Part shown: positions 12,201-21,600 of the stretch, piece after piece
How positions within the stretch are numbered: position 1 is the first letter of the stretch
How the letters are laid out: each line of letters begins with the position of its first letter
DNA from: Glycine soja
Taxonomy: Eukaryota > Streptophyta > Magnoliopsida > Fabales > Fabaceae
NCBI RefSeq assembly: GCF_004193775.1
Contig: NC_041011.1
Location: 9,575,656 to 9,639,655, forward strand
DNA: 64,000 bases
Reading direction: 5' to 3'
The notes under the pieces: model-generated
Told to the model about the DNA's origin: nothing
Seen by the model: only the letters and a program-made list of their open reading frames with translations
The model's database searches: none
Translations under genes and position numbers: made by a program

Positions 12201-12282
12201 AGTCATACCTCCATTGATCTTCGTCCATCTTAAGGACATATGCATCATACACAAGTACATTCAAATTATCATATAACCACAT
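9249..12282 (-). CDS. MURA/FAR1-type DDE transposase fused to an OTU protease-like domain
   Basis: Five exons keep one open frame through GT-AG introns: 12282-12094, 12017-10840, 10744-9775, 9702-9511 and 9413-9249, about 897 aa. A second ATG at 12228 (MDEDQWRYDFAMS) would give about 879 aa and may be the true start. Order: FAR1-like zinc-binding N-terminus (CERSGTYKC, RKCGCPFRL, CGIHNHEL); MULE transposase core with likely catalytic Asp in FIDSTYKTN, Asp in VTDRDLALMN, CRFH, and Glu in NRVESAHWALK, whose codons flank an intron; a SWIM-like motif CGC...HGLPCACE with Cys in place of the usual last His; a basic linker; then an OTU domain with DVKADGNCGYRS (Asp and Cys) and GNHFVQV (likely His). 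The OTU part spans three exons. The transposase probably cuts and joins the TIRs; the OTU partner may remove ubiquitin or be non-catalytic. Nothing visible is broken. Confidence 0.85.
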
Positions 12283-12551
12283 CCAAAAATTTACTACACC
12301 TTAAATAACAAACATATTAATAGGACATATGCATCATACACGACTATATTAAAATTATCACTATATTCTAAATTTATAACTACATTATTTACTTAAACTA
12401 AACTTATCACTATAATAAACAACTAATAAAACATTTTTGTACCATTATACATTTAAGTTACCTAAATCATTTAATATTATACCATTATACCTAATTAAAT
12501 CAATAATCCACAACATATATAAACCAGAAATAAAAAAAAATTATAAAACAG

Positions 12552-12553
<2 letters not shown>

Positions 12554-12624
<71 letters not shown>
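12554..12624. repeat. (AT)n microsatellite inside MULE-1
   Basis: About 70 bp of uninterrupted AT dinucleotide repeat upstream of the transposase gene, flanked by short AT-rich repeats of 'taaaacagaaat' type. Likely to vary in length between lines. Confidence 0.97.
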
Positions 12625-12626
<2 letters not shown>

Positions 12627-12776
12627 ATTATAAAACAAAAAAAATTATAATCCACAATATATATCATTATACCTAATTAAACCAATAATTCATTATTAAC
12701 TAACAGAAATATATATAAAACAGAAATTAAAAAAATTATAAAACAGAAATTAAAATAAATTAGTAATAATTTAACA

Positions 12777-13256
12777 TTCCGGAAGAAGGTTTTCCGGAAG
12801 TTACGAAGGCCAATTCCGGAAGAAGTGCTTCCGGAAACTACTTCCGGAAGACCTTCTTCCGGAATTGGGCTTCTTAACTTCCGGAAGAAGGTCTTCCGGA
12901 AGTTACGAAGCCCAATTCCGGAAGAAGTGCTTCCGGAAGTAGTTTCCGGAAGAACTTCTTCCGCAATTGGCCTTCACCACTTCCGGATGAAGGTCTTCCG
13001 GAAGTTACGAAGGCCAATTCCGGAAGAAGTGCTTCCGGAAACTATTTCCGGAAGACCTTCTTCCGGAATTGGGCTTCTTAACTTCCGGAAGAAGGTCTTC
13101 CGGAAGTTACGAAGCCCAATTCCGAAAGAAGTGCTTCCGGAAGTAGTTTCCGGAAGCACTTCTTCCGGAATTGGCCTTCGTAACTTCCGGAAGACCTTCA
13201 TCCGGAAGTGGTCATTCCGGACCTTCCTCCTTCTGTGCCTAAAATTTCTTCCGGAT
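12777..13256. repeat. Right subterminal TTCCGGAA array with higher-order units
   Basis: Dense TTCCGGAAG palindromes arranged in a larger unit of roughly 185 bp, built from phrases such as 'gaaggccaattccggaag' and its reverse complement. It lies upstream of the transposase gene and inside the right end of MULE-1. Long apparent ORFs on both strands here consist of repeated RKVFRKLRSPIPEE-type peptides and are rejected as coding. Confidence 0.9.
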
Positions 13257-13599
13257 ACATTTTTTACTGTTTTTCTTCTCTAAAAGCTAACCGGAAAACG
13301 AAATAAACGCGTACCTCCGACAAAATAGGAACAACAGCCACTAATAAAACTTCAAATACGGAACACGGGACCACCAAATCTTCAAATACTTCACTTCACG
13401 GGACCACCAACAGACTGCTGAAGGGACCACCACCGAAACAACAGCAAACGGAAGAAACAAACAAAGCAAACGGAAGAAGAAACAAAGCAAACGGAAGAAG
13501 AAACAAAGAAAGCGCACTAAAACACAGCCTGAAGACGTTAATTTAAAGAAATTTACACAAGGGCAAAATCATCATTACATACGCATTAAAAAAAAAACT
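13257..13599. other. Non-coding spacer between two TTCCGGAA arrays
   Basis: Contains short direct repeats: 'gggaccacca' several times near 13365-13432 and 'acggaagaagaaacaaag' in tandem near 13460-13510. No gene is visible. Confidence 0.5.
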
Positions 13600-13797
13600 A
13601 ACTTCCGGAAGAAGCTTCTTCCGGAATGTTTCCGGAAGAAGCTTCTTCCGGAAACATTCCGGATGACGTTCTTCCGGAAATTGTCCGTGAGTATTTCCGG
13701 AAGACACAAATTAATCTTCCGGAAGAAGATTCTTCCGGAAACTTTCCGGAAAAATTATTTTCGGAAACTTTCCGGAAGAACCTTCTTCCGGAAGAAT
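13600..13797. repeat. Outer right TTCCGGAA array of MULE-1
   Basis: A second cluster of the TTCCGGAA palindrome immediately inside the right TIR, mirroring the left array. Several copies carry single-base changes. Confidence 0.9.
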
Positions 13798-13804
13798 AAT
13801 TGCT

Positions 13805-13876
13805 GAAGGGCAGTTTCGCCACTTCACTGTTTGCTGGGTGCCCCAGCAATAATGCTGGGTGCACGTAGCAACTCCC
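13805..13876 (-). repeat. MULE-1 right terminal inverted repeat
   Basis: Reverse complement begins GGGAGTTGCTACGTGCACCC and continues as an imperfect match to the left TIR. It is followed at 13877-13885 by the right copy of the TSD acaaatagt. Confidence 0.88.
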
Positions 13877-13885
13877 ACAAATAGT
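13877..13885. repeat. 9-bp target-site duplication of MULE-1, right copy
   Basis: acaaatagt, identical to 2758-2766. Confidence 0.93.
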
Positions 13886-14311
13886 TACAGTTTGTTTTGA
13901 CTTTTCTTTTGTCAATGTCAAAAGGCACTCTAAAAAATATAAATACCAAAAAAGAGGCCAATACAAGAAGCAATGGGGCCAAATAGAAACCCTTAAGGAA
14001 CAACCAACAACACCAACTATCATCTAAAGCTTAAAAAAGACAAACTATCTCTATTTCTTTCTCGTATAATTGTCCAAAATAAAAGTTGCAACTGAGTACC
14101 ACCAACAAAAAGAATTATGAGCGCCAAAGTTAGTTAATTTGTTTTTGCACATGTATCACCTTCTTGTAAATATAGGAAACTAAGAATTGCATGTTAGTAA
14201 TAGGTAAAAGACAATTTTATTCATCTATTAGAAAGCCTCTAGGGCACTAAATCTATACAAGTAAAAGCAACTACAACAAGAGACAAATCACATAATTGTT
14301 TATATTGGAAT

Positions 14312-14682
14312 AAGGTTTAATTGAATATTTTATCACCCAACTATCATAATTTTACCATCCTTTTTTTTTTTTGCAAAGAATCATCCAAGTTTTCAACCTT
14401 TTGCATATAGTACCAATGTTGATGAGTCACTAAAAACATTTTTGAGAAAATAAAACAACATCGTTTTTGTTGTCAACATAATGGTAAAATAGGCATAAAT
14501 TGAAATACATGATGGTAAAATGCACAAAAATTGGAAACTGTGATAATAAAATGTGTGAAAAAATGGATTGTAAAATGTGCAAAAACTGAAAACTTGGATG
14601 ATAAAATTTGCAGGAGGGAAATGTAGATGGTAAAAATTGCAAAATTATGAGTGTTGAGAGGTAAAATGTGCAATTAAGCCTT
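14312..14682. mobile_element. Foldback MITE-like element
   Basis: The two ends form a long imperfect inverted repeat: the left reads AAGGTTTAATTGAATATTTT and the right, reverse-complemented, reads AAGGCTTAATTGCACATTTT, with further matching inward through CATAATTTTACC. The 371-bp body has no gene and contains internal repeats of 'gataaaatgtg' type. No clear TSD was found, so the superfamily stays open. Confidence 0.55.
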
Positions 14683-15045
14683 GAAAAAAATTGTTGAAAA
14701 ATTTACCACAAATATGATATTGATGATCTTCACTTTATGAAACAAATTATGAAGAGCACAACTTCCAAAGTGAAAGTTTATGTTTGATTTTTTTTTTACA
14801 TATTTTTATAATATATTAATATTAACTATATTCTTGATTTTACATACCTTTCTCAAATGAGTTTCATATTGGTTAAGTTTTTATTAACATTGTTAAAACA
14901 TTATATTTAGACTATATGTATATGACGACATTGTTGTTGGTGACTTTTTACCTTTAAAATACAAAAAAAAAAATTACACAAATAATACAATTTTTTTATC
15001 TACATTGATGATACAAATCATTGTTCAAGATCAGAAATTGGTTCC

Positions 15046-16222
15046 TAATGTAAATCATGCAGGTTTTGATGATGTCAAAGAGAATTTGTTTGATAATGAG
15101 TGTCATCATCAAAAAGGGGGAGAATGTGGATCATGCATTGTTTTGATGATGTCGAAAAGAAATCACTTGATTATCATCATCAAAAAGGGGGAGAATATGA
15201 ATGTATGATGATTTTGATGATGCCAACGAAGAATCAAACAAGGATGCTTCAAAGGATAAGCATTTGCTTCAAGATTAATTCAAGATTGCTTCAACAAACA
15301 AAGTCTTGTTTCAAGATTCACTAAAGATCAAGCCTTGCCTCAAAACAAAGGGTTTCAAAGTCATGCAAGGCTCTGGTAATCGATTACCAGGAAGTGTAAT
15401 CAATTACCAGAAGGGAAGAATGAAAAAAAGTTGTTGAAAAGGATTTTGAATTTGAATTTTGAACATGTAATCGATTACCATATGTTTGTAATCGACTACC
15501 AGCAACGGAACTCTGAAAATTCAATTTCAAAAGTCATAACCCTTCAAATTATAACTGTGTAATTAATTACACAAACATTGTAATCGATTACCAGTGGAGA
15601 GTTTTCAGAAAATCTGCCAACAGTCACATCTTTTGATTGGATTTGTGAATGGCCATCAAAGGCCTATAAATAGGTGACTTGGGCACGAATTTTGAAGAGA
15701 GTTTTGCTGGTCCAAAATGTCTTATCCTCTCAAAAGAAAATGAGAGAGATTCCAAGAGAACTTCATTGCCAAATGCTCTCTCAAAAGAAACTCTTGGGCA
15801 AACACTTGCAAATCCATTAAGAGTTCATTCATGGACTTCAATTGTGATATCCTTCTCTTAAAGAGAGAAACTTCTTCTTCTTTCTTCTCATTCAATGAGA
15901 TTGATTAAGGGACCGAGGGTCTCTTAAGTTGTAAGGAATGCTAAACACAAGGGATGGGTTGTCCCTGTGAGGTTCAGACTTTGTAAACGGATTTTTACAA
16001 AGGGAGTGGAAAATCTCAAGTGGATTGCTTGAGTATTGGACATAGGCACGGAATTTGCCGAACCAGTATAATACTGTGTTTGTATTCTCTCTTCCCTTAT
16101 CTTATTTATTTTGTTGCAATCAATTTTGTCTTGTATGTTTAAAGAACATTATTAAATTGATTGTTGCTTCTTCTGCATTCTAAGCATATCCCTCTTAAGT
16201 TATTGAGGCCGCTGGTCCAACA
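15046..16222 (+). mobile_element. Sirevirus-like 3' LTR with a short internal tail (5'-truncated)
   Basis: Two polypurine-tract-like runs (aaaaagggggagaat) at about 15111 and 15182 precede the LTR, which runs from about 15195 to 16222 and ends ...GGTCCAACA. The LTR holds several TGGTAATCGATTACCA-like palindromes and a TATA box (CTATAAATAGG) near 15663. The sequence before 15046 does not match the element, so the 5' side is lost and no TSD can be read. The LTR end directly abuts a PMD pseudogene at 16223. It is closely related in sequence to the LTRs at 53163 and 62175. Confidence 0.8.
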
Positions 16223-17444
16223 CCTAAGACAAATTAAAATTGACGACACTTTAGTGATTGCTTTGGTTGAAAGGTGAAGACCTGAATCACACACATTTCA
16301 CCTTCTAGTTGGTGAATGCACAATCACTTTGGAAAATGTTGTTTTTCAACTGGGTTTATGTGTTGATGGAAAACCAGTTACTAGCCTAACATATTATGAT
16401 TGGGAACAAATGTGCACAAAATATACAAGTGTTGTTTCCCTAAAGAATACACTAGTGGGATCAACACTAAAACTTAAATGGTTAAAAGAAAATAGGCTAC
16501 TCTTTCAGCAAAACTCACACAATAACAATTAGCAATTCATTGTAGGACATACATTTTAGGATTGGTTGGTGGGGTCTTGATGTCAGACAAGTCAGGAAAC
16601 AGAGTTCACCTAATGTATCTACCTCTGTTAGCAGATCTTGTACAGAGTTTCACATGTTTAACACATTTGTATAGAGAAATGTGTAGAATAAGTTATCCAT
16701 CATCCAAAAAAGTGGAAGGATGTACAATGTTGTTGGAGTCTTGGGCATGGTATTCCATGTCATTCATTCAATCAATGGTCGAGTGTCAACCATCATATCC
16801 ACTTGCAATTAGGTAAATAAAATTTTTTCACTCAAACAAAGACCATTTTTGGTAAAGTATTTGACACTACCGTATCACATTTTACTAGATGGAGTGATAG
16901 AGGAACATGATTTTTTGGAGTCCCGCACGATATGATGTTACAAGGTACAGATCAAGATTCAATAACATACGTAATGGCGAGGTTAAACAATTTATTTTTG
17001 TTTTATTTATCAAATGCCAATTATGGTATTTTAAAAATTATTAACCTGGATTATTTTTTCAGTTCCATTGGATACCTTACAGAGGGTTTGAGTCATTTAT
17101 GTCAAAACATGCATACAAAGATTCCAAAATATAAAGTGCGTGTGTTGCTTTAATTTCTTTCTTAATGGTAGTATGATAGCAAATTGACATGGTCATGCTC
17201 CAATTTAGACTTTGTCAAGACATACCAAATCTACCACATAATCTTGACAAACTCCATCAAACTAACATGAGAGGACATTGGAAAAATTTTGCAGAGGAAC
17301 ATTAACAGTGAATTACAATTTGGAAGGAACGACCCAAATATGTGTTAATTAGTCAACCTATTCAAGGACATCTTGAACATATGAGTCATTACATGAATTG
17401 GTACCAAGGAAATTCAAAAGTTTTTCTAACATTTTTTGCAACTC

Positions 17445-17449
17445 ATCCA
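17445..17449. repeat. 5-bp TSD of solo LTR, left copy
   Basis: atcca, repeated at 19098-19102. Confidence 0.85.
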
Positions 17450-19097
17450 TGTTGGATCAAGTGGCCTCGGAATAATTAAGAAGGGGGGTTGAATTAATTA
17501 TTAGTGAACCTTTACTAATTAAAAATTTATCCTTCTTAATGTTACTAGATTCAATTAGGCTTTTACTACAAAGTTAAGAAAGTAAAGAACAGAAATAGAA
17601 ACTTAACCAAAAGTAAAAGCGATAATTAAAGTGCACAGTGAAAATTAAAGAGTGTAGGGAAGAAGAAGACAAACACAAGAATTTTATACTGGTTCGGCAA
17701 CAACTTGTGCCTACATCCAGTCTCCAAACGACCTGTGGTCCTTGAGATTTCTTTCAACCTTGTAAAATCCTTTACAAGCAAAGATCCACAAGGGATGTAC
17801 CCTCCCTTGTTCTTTTTGAACAACCAAGTGGATGTACCCTCCACTTGAACTGATCCACAAGAGATGTACCCTCCCTTGTTCTCAGTTATAACAACCCAAG
17901 TAGATGTACCCTTTACTTATACCATAAAGGATGTACCTTCCAATGTGTTAAGACAAAGTTCTCTGGCGGTTAGTCCATTGAAACTTTGTGAAGGGGAAAC
18001 AAAAGATATCTCAGGCGGTTAGTCTTTTGAAATCTTTTGTTTAAGGGAAAGGGAAGAATCAAAAGAATTCTCAGACTATGTCGTTTTGAATTCTTTGAAA
18101 AGGGAGAAGGGAGACACAAAAGAATTCAGGCGGTTAGTCCTTCGTTCTTTTGGAAAAGGAAGAAGAGAGACACAAAAAGAATTCAGGTGGTTAGTCCTTG
18201 GCGAATTCTTTTTGGCAAAGGGAGAAGAGAATGCAAAAGATGAATAGCACACTTTTGTTTTCTGTGAAAGAACAAAGTTTGGAAACCAGAAAACTCAGAA
18301 AGCTTTTGGCAAAGGAAGAAGAATAAGAAGTTCAAGAAGATGTTCAAAGAGATTCAAAGGTTGTAAAAGAATATATGAAAAAGTTATTGAAATGCAAGTC
18401 AAGGTCTTGCTTTTATAGACTCTTCATGTCTGGTCAAGAAAAACCATTGGAAGAGTTATGACCTTGAGAAAAACCTGAAAACCATTGGAAAAGTTACATC
18501 TCTTGATTTTTATTCAAAACTTGTCACTGGTAATCGATTGCCAAAACCATGTAATCGATTACACACAGCATTTTATGAAAAGATGTAACTCTTCACAATT
18601 GAATTTGAATTTCAATGTTCAGATACACTGGTAATCGATTACCAATATATTGTATTCGATTACACCATTTAAAAAACAATTGGAACATTGAAAATTCAGT
18701 TAAAAGATTTTTAAATCAAATTTTGCCACTGGTAATCGATTACAGGAAACTGGTAATCGATTACCAGAGAGTAAAAACTCTGGTAACTCAGAAAATTTTG
18801 AGAAATCTCTTTTGAAAAACAAAATTGTGCTATGTTTGTTTTTTGAAAAATCTTTTCAATACTTCCCTTGTGAAGTCTTCTTGATTTCTTCTCTTGAATC
18901 TTGAATTAATCTTCTCTTGGATCTTGAAATCAAACTTCTCTTGATTCTTGAATCTTCTTGATTTCTTCTCATGAAACTTGAAATTTATCTTGATCTTGAA
19001 CTTGTTGACTGAATCTTGAAATCATTCTTTGGGCTTTTTCTCCTCATCAAAACTACTTGAATCAACTTGATTCATCATCATGAAGCTTGCTTCTACA
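17450..19097 (-). mobile_element. Solo LTR, Sirevirus-like
   Basis: The 1,648-bp sequence starts TGTTGGATCAAGTGGCCTC and ends GCTTGCTTCTACA, so on the minus strand it is a TG...CA LTR beginning TGTAGAAGCAAGCTTC. A perfect 5-bp TSD (atcca) flanks it and no internal region is present. Palindromes of the GGTAATCGATTACC type cluster at about 18530-18770, some 330-565 bp from the LTR 5' end. A repeated 'aggcggttagtcctt' phrase occurs near 17960-18200. Formed most simply by recombination between two LTRs. Confidence 0.9.
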
Positions 19098-19792
19098 ATC
19101 CAATCATTCAGAGATGGAAACTAAACAACATCCTCCACCACAAAGCCCACTAGTTGTTGCCAACATGCATAATGAAAGACTGCAACCACCTCCTCAATCA
19201 TCTGAATTCACGCCACAACAACAACATCATCAAGATTATGGGAACAATTCGTTGTTCTTCAGTGCTAGTATAGAAGACTTTATGAGCAACCTCATAGATA
19301 TAGATCTTCAAACACCGAAGTCTGCTTATGTGTACATGCAAAGTATGCTCGTACATTCATTTGGATCCTTTCACCAAACTATTATTAGTAATTCTTCAAC
19401 CAATCAACCAAATTTTAGTGAAAGAGAAACTTGTTGTTACTAATGAACAACTTCAATCCAAAGAACATGGACAAGTTCATCAATAGCCGACAAGAAATAG
19501 ACAACCTCTTAGATGTGGAATGGAGGACACAGACAACATTAACTAAATATTGCTTTTTTCAAGACAACTTGACCTCACAATGTTTTTTAGATGATATAAC
19601 TGAAAATTTTTTTTTTAATTACACAAACCAACTATAATAAATTAAGACACAATCTAAACCATTTATATTGTCAATACAATCTCAGCCATTGGTATGAGTC
19701 ACAAGAGAAGAGTTGATCACCTAATATAAATAGTTATAGGGGTTAGATGAACCTCAACACCTTTGTCTAATATTCACTATATTGCTTAAAAC

Positions 19793-20215
19793 ATGGAGAG
19801 TGTATCCGTTTTTGTGTATTGCAATGGGATCATGATTCCATCATATGAAGGGATAGTGTTTGAATGTCATGATGATTCTAAAGTCATCACAATAAGTGGG
19901 GACATGTTGCTTGATGCCTTAAGGAAAATAATTTTTGACACCAACAGAGGTAGTAGAATTTTACTTGATCTTTTTTATCATCAACCAATTTACGTAGGTG
20001 ATGGTTGTGTTGAATACAATTGTATGAAACTCAAACATGACGATGATGTGGAAACAATATTTTTCATCTATTCAAAATTTAGTACCAAATGTCTGATTGA
20101 ATTGAATGCAACTTTTGGGTGTTCTCTAGATGAAATCCTTGCCCTATTGCGTAAACCAAGAAAATCAAGAATCGTTGATGAGATCATTGTTCTGATCCAT
20201 GATGGATCTCTATAG
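19793..20215 (+). CDS. Short PB1-like MULE accessory protein (possible remnant)
   Basis: A 140-aa frame starting at a normal ATG (MESVSVFVYCNGIMIPSYEG) and containing YNCMKLKHDDDVETIFF and IELNATFGCSLDEIL. The spacing of these motifs matches the first PB1-like half of the MULE-1 accessory protein at 7991-8812; the second half is absent. It lies about 350 bp past the tail of a PMD pseudogene, on the same strand, so the two probably derive from one decayed MULE. The frame is intact, but with its neighbours broken and half of the protein missing, it may be a relic. Function is unknown. Confidence 0.6.
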   Translation: MESVSVFVYCNGIMIPSYEGIVFECHDDSKVITISGDMLLDALRKIIFDTNRGSRILLDLFYHQPIYVGDGCVEYNCMKLKHDDDVETIFFIYSKFSTKCLIELNATFGCSLDEILALLRKPRKSRIVDEIIVLIHDGSL

Positions 20216-20403
20216 TTGTGACGCAAACTAGTTGTTCTAACTTTTTTTGTACTTTAATCATGTTAGTATAATTTATTTAAGGAATAACTATTTTTTTTAA
20301 AAATAAGATTTGATAAAAATGGATTATGTGTTTTCTTTAAAATATTAATTTTAAATCATCTCAATCTAAGAAATTTATTCACGTAATAACAGCAGAGATT
20401 CTA

Positions 20404-21600
20404 TGTTGTTGATGGATTGCAAGTGCATCAATGCGTCTCAAGTAGTAAAGTTAAAATGAAAGTCCGAGTATCGTATCCACAGAGACTTCGTTTGTACTTA
20501 GGTAGTTGAATATTTAATTAAGAAAAATATTTGGAAAGATTGTAGAAAAATAGTAATTTAAATTGACATAAAATTAAATCAAACAAGAGGAGAAATTAAA
20601 CAATAGTTTAAATTAAAAGACATAAAATATGAGAAAATTCAATATTATTGTAGAAGGAAAATCAGAAGATGAGAGTGTTGAGAACTTAACCTACCAGAGC
20701 TATTCTTTGATGTAATGTTAATGATTTTTCTATATTTATAATTATTCCAAGTTACACTTGCATTTACTAGTATACTCTAACTTTGGTCCCCCACATGAAA
20801 TAGTCTAATTTAATCTATTTTCTCTCCCAAATCCATTTGCAAAGCTAAAATAGTAAATTACATTAAGAATAAACATGTATAATAGGCTAAACAAATATCA
20901 ATCTATCCCTAGTGATGACTTTATTTAGATACTATTTCCCAGTTCTATTAGAAAATAATATTTCCCAACGCTACCCTTAAAACTTATCATGCAAATGGGT
21001 GATCAGGCCAGAAACAATAATATTAAGCACAGGAAAAGATAATGCAAATGTAATATTCATAAATAGATAGGAAGAGAAATTACATCAAGAGTAGTTGACT
21101 GCCAAGTTCCCAACAAATGGGGTTTAGCCTCTCATTGTCATAGAGACTTTACAATTGCAAGAGGAGAATATTTAGTAAAGGGGGAAAAAGATAAGAAAGG
21201 GAATGAAGGGAAGGAATGATTCTCAATGCTTGCTTATCCTTCTTCCAGCTTTTGCCTTCTATAAGGAATTGTATCCTCTTGAAATTTTTGTGTGTCTTTT
21301 CTTTCTTTTCTCTTCTTCTTTTATAGGTGCAGATTAACGGACTTCTTGCACTAAGCCCCCACCTTTACTTTCCTTAATTATTATGCTTTCCTTAATTATT
21401 CTTTTTTCCTTAATTAGTCTTGTTTTCCTTAATTAGTCTTTTTTCCATAATTAGCCTTGCTTTCCTCAATTAGTCTTTTTTCCTTAATTAGTTCTACTTT
21501 TCTCAATTAGCTTGTTTTCCTTAATTAGTTCTGCTTTACTTAATTAGCTCACTTGTCTAGGCTTTATTTTACTCACTAAGCATCATAAAACTCCAAAACT
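20404..21600 (-). mobile_element. Degenerate LTR related to the tRNA-fused LTR at 27459
   Basis: The start TGTTGTTGATGGATTGCAAGTGCA aligns with the start of the 27459 LTR, and matches continue through 'gagtatcgtatccacagagact', 'cctaccagagctattcttt' and 'tttagcctctcattgtcat' phrases in the same order. The right boundary is approximate. A minisatellite of TTTCCTTAATTAGTCTT units fills 21360-21545. No tRNA or primer-site sequence precedes it, and no TSD was found. Confidence 0.5.

Larger units (their letters stand above)
2767..13876. mobile_element. MULE-1: complete Mutator-like element with PMD, PB1-like and transposase-OTU genes
   Basis: This 11,110-bp element is bounded by inverted repeats of about 70 bp and a perfect 9-bp TSD (acaaatagt). 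Both tips read GGGAG(A/T)TGCTA(G/C)GTGCACCC inward. In order it holds a TTCCGGAA array, a T-rich leader, a four-exon PMD gene on plus, five 191-bp tandem repeats, a PB1-like gene on minus, a five-exon transposase-OTU gene on minus, an (AT)n tract, and two more TTCCGGAA arrays. All three gene units read open through their inferred exons, so the element may still be autonomous. TIRs, TSD and the DDE transposase fix the superfamily; the family name is unknown to me. The intact frames and five near-identical 191-bp units suggest relative youth, which is an inference. Confidence 0.92.
16223..19440 (+). pseudogene. PMD (MAIN-like) pseudogene, interrupted by a solo LTR
   Basis: Fragments read in order: IKIDDTLVIALVERW with SHTFHLLVGECTITLE, then VLMSDKSGNRVHLMYLPLLA and LYREMCR, SWAWYSMSFIQSMV with QPSYPLA, an FHWIPYREFES-like piece near 17062, and a final part resembling the RQ.I...LDKLH and HMSHYMNWY region near 17215-17400. 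Several stops and frameshifts separate them. The N-terminal part is missing, cut off by the Sirevirus LTR. The solo LTR at 17450-19097 splits the 3' part; the Gln- and Pro-rich tail after 19103 may be the gene's C-terminus. This belongs to a different PMD subfamily from the MULE-1 copy. Clearly non-functional. Confidence 0.75.

Noticed and set aside
12777..13283. Open frames of 75-152 codons on both strands
   Set aside because: They consist of repeated peptides from the TTCCGGAA array; low complexity and both-strand openness show that they are repeat by-products.
14430..14673. Overlapping minus-strand frames of 66-70 codons
   Set aside because: They lie within the repeated arms of a foldback MITE-like element and show no coding features.
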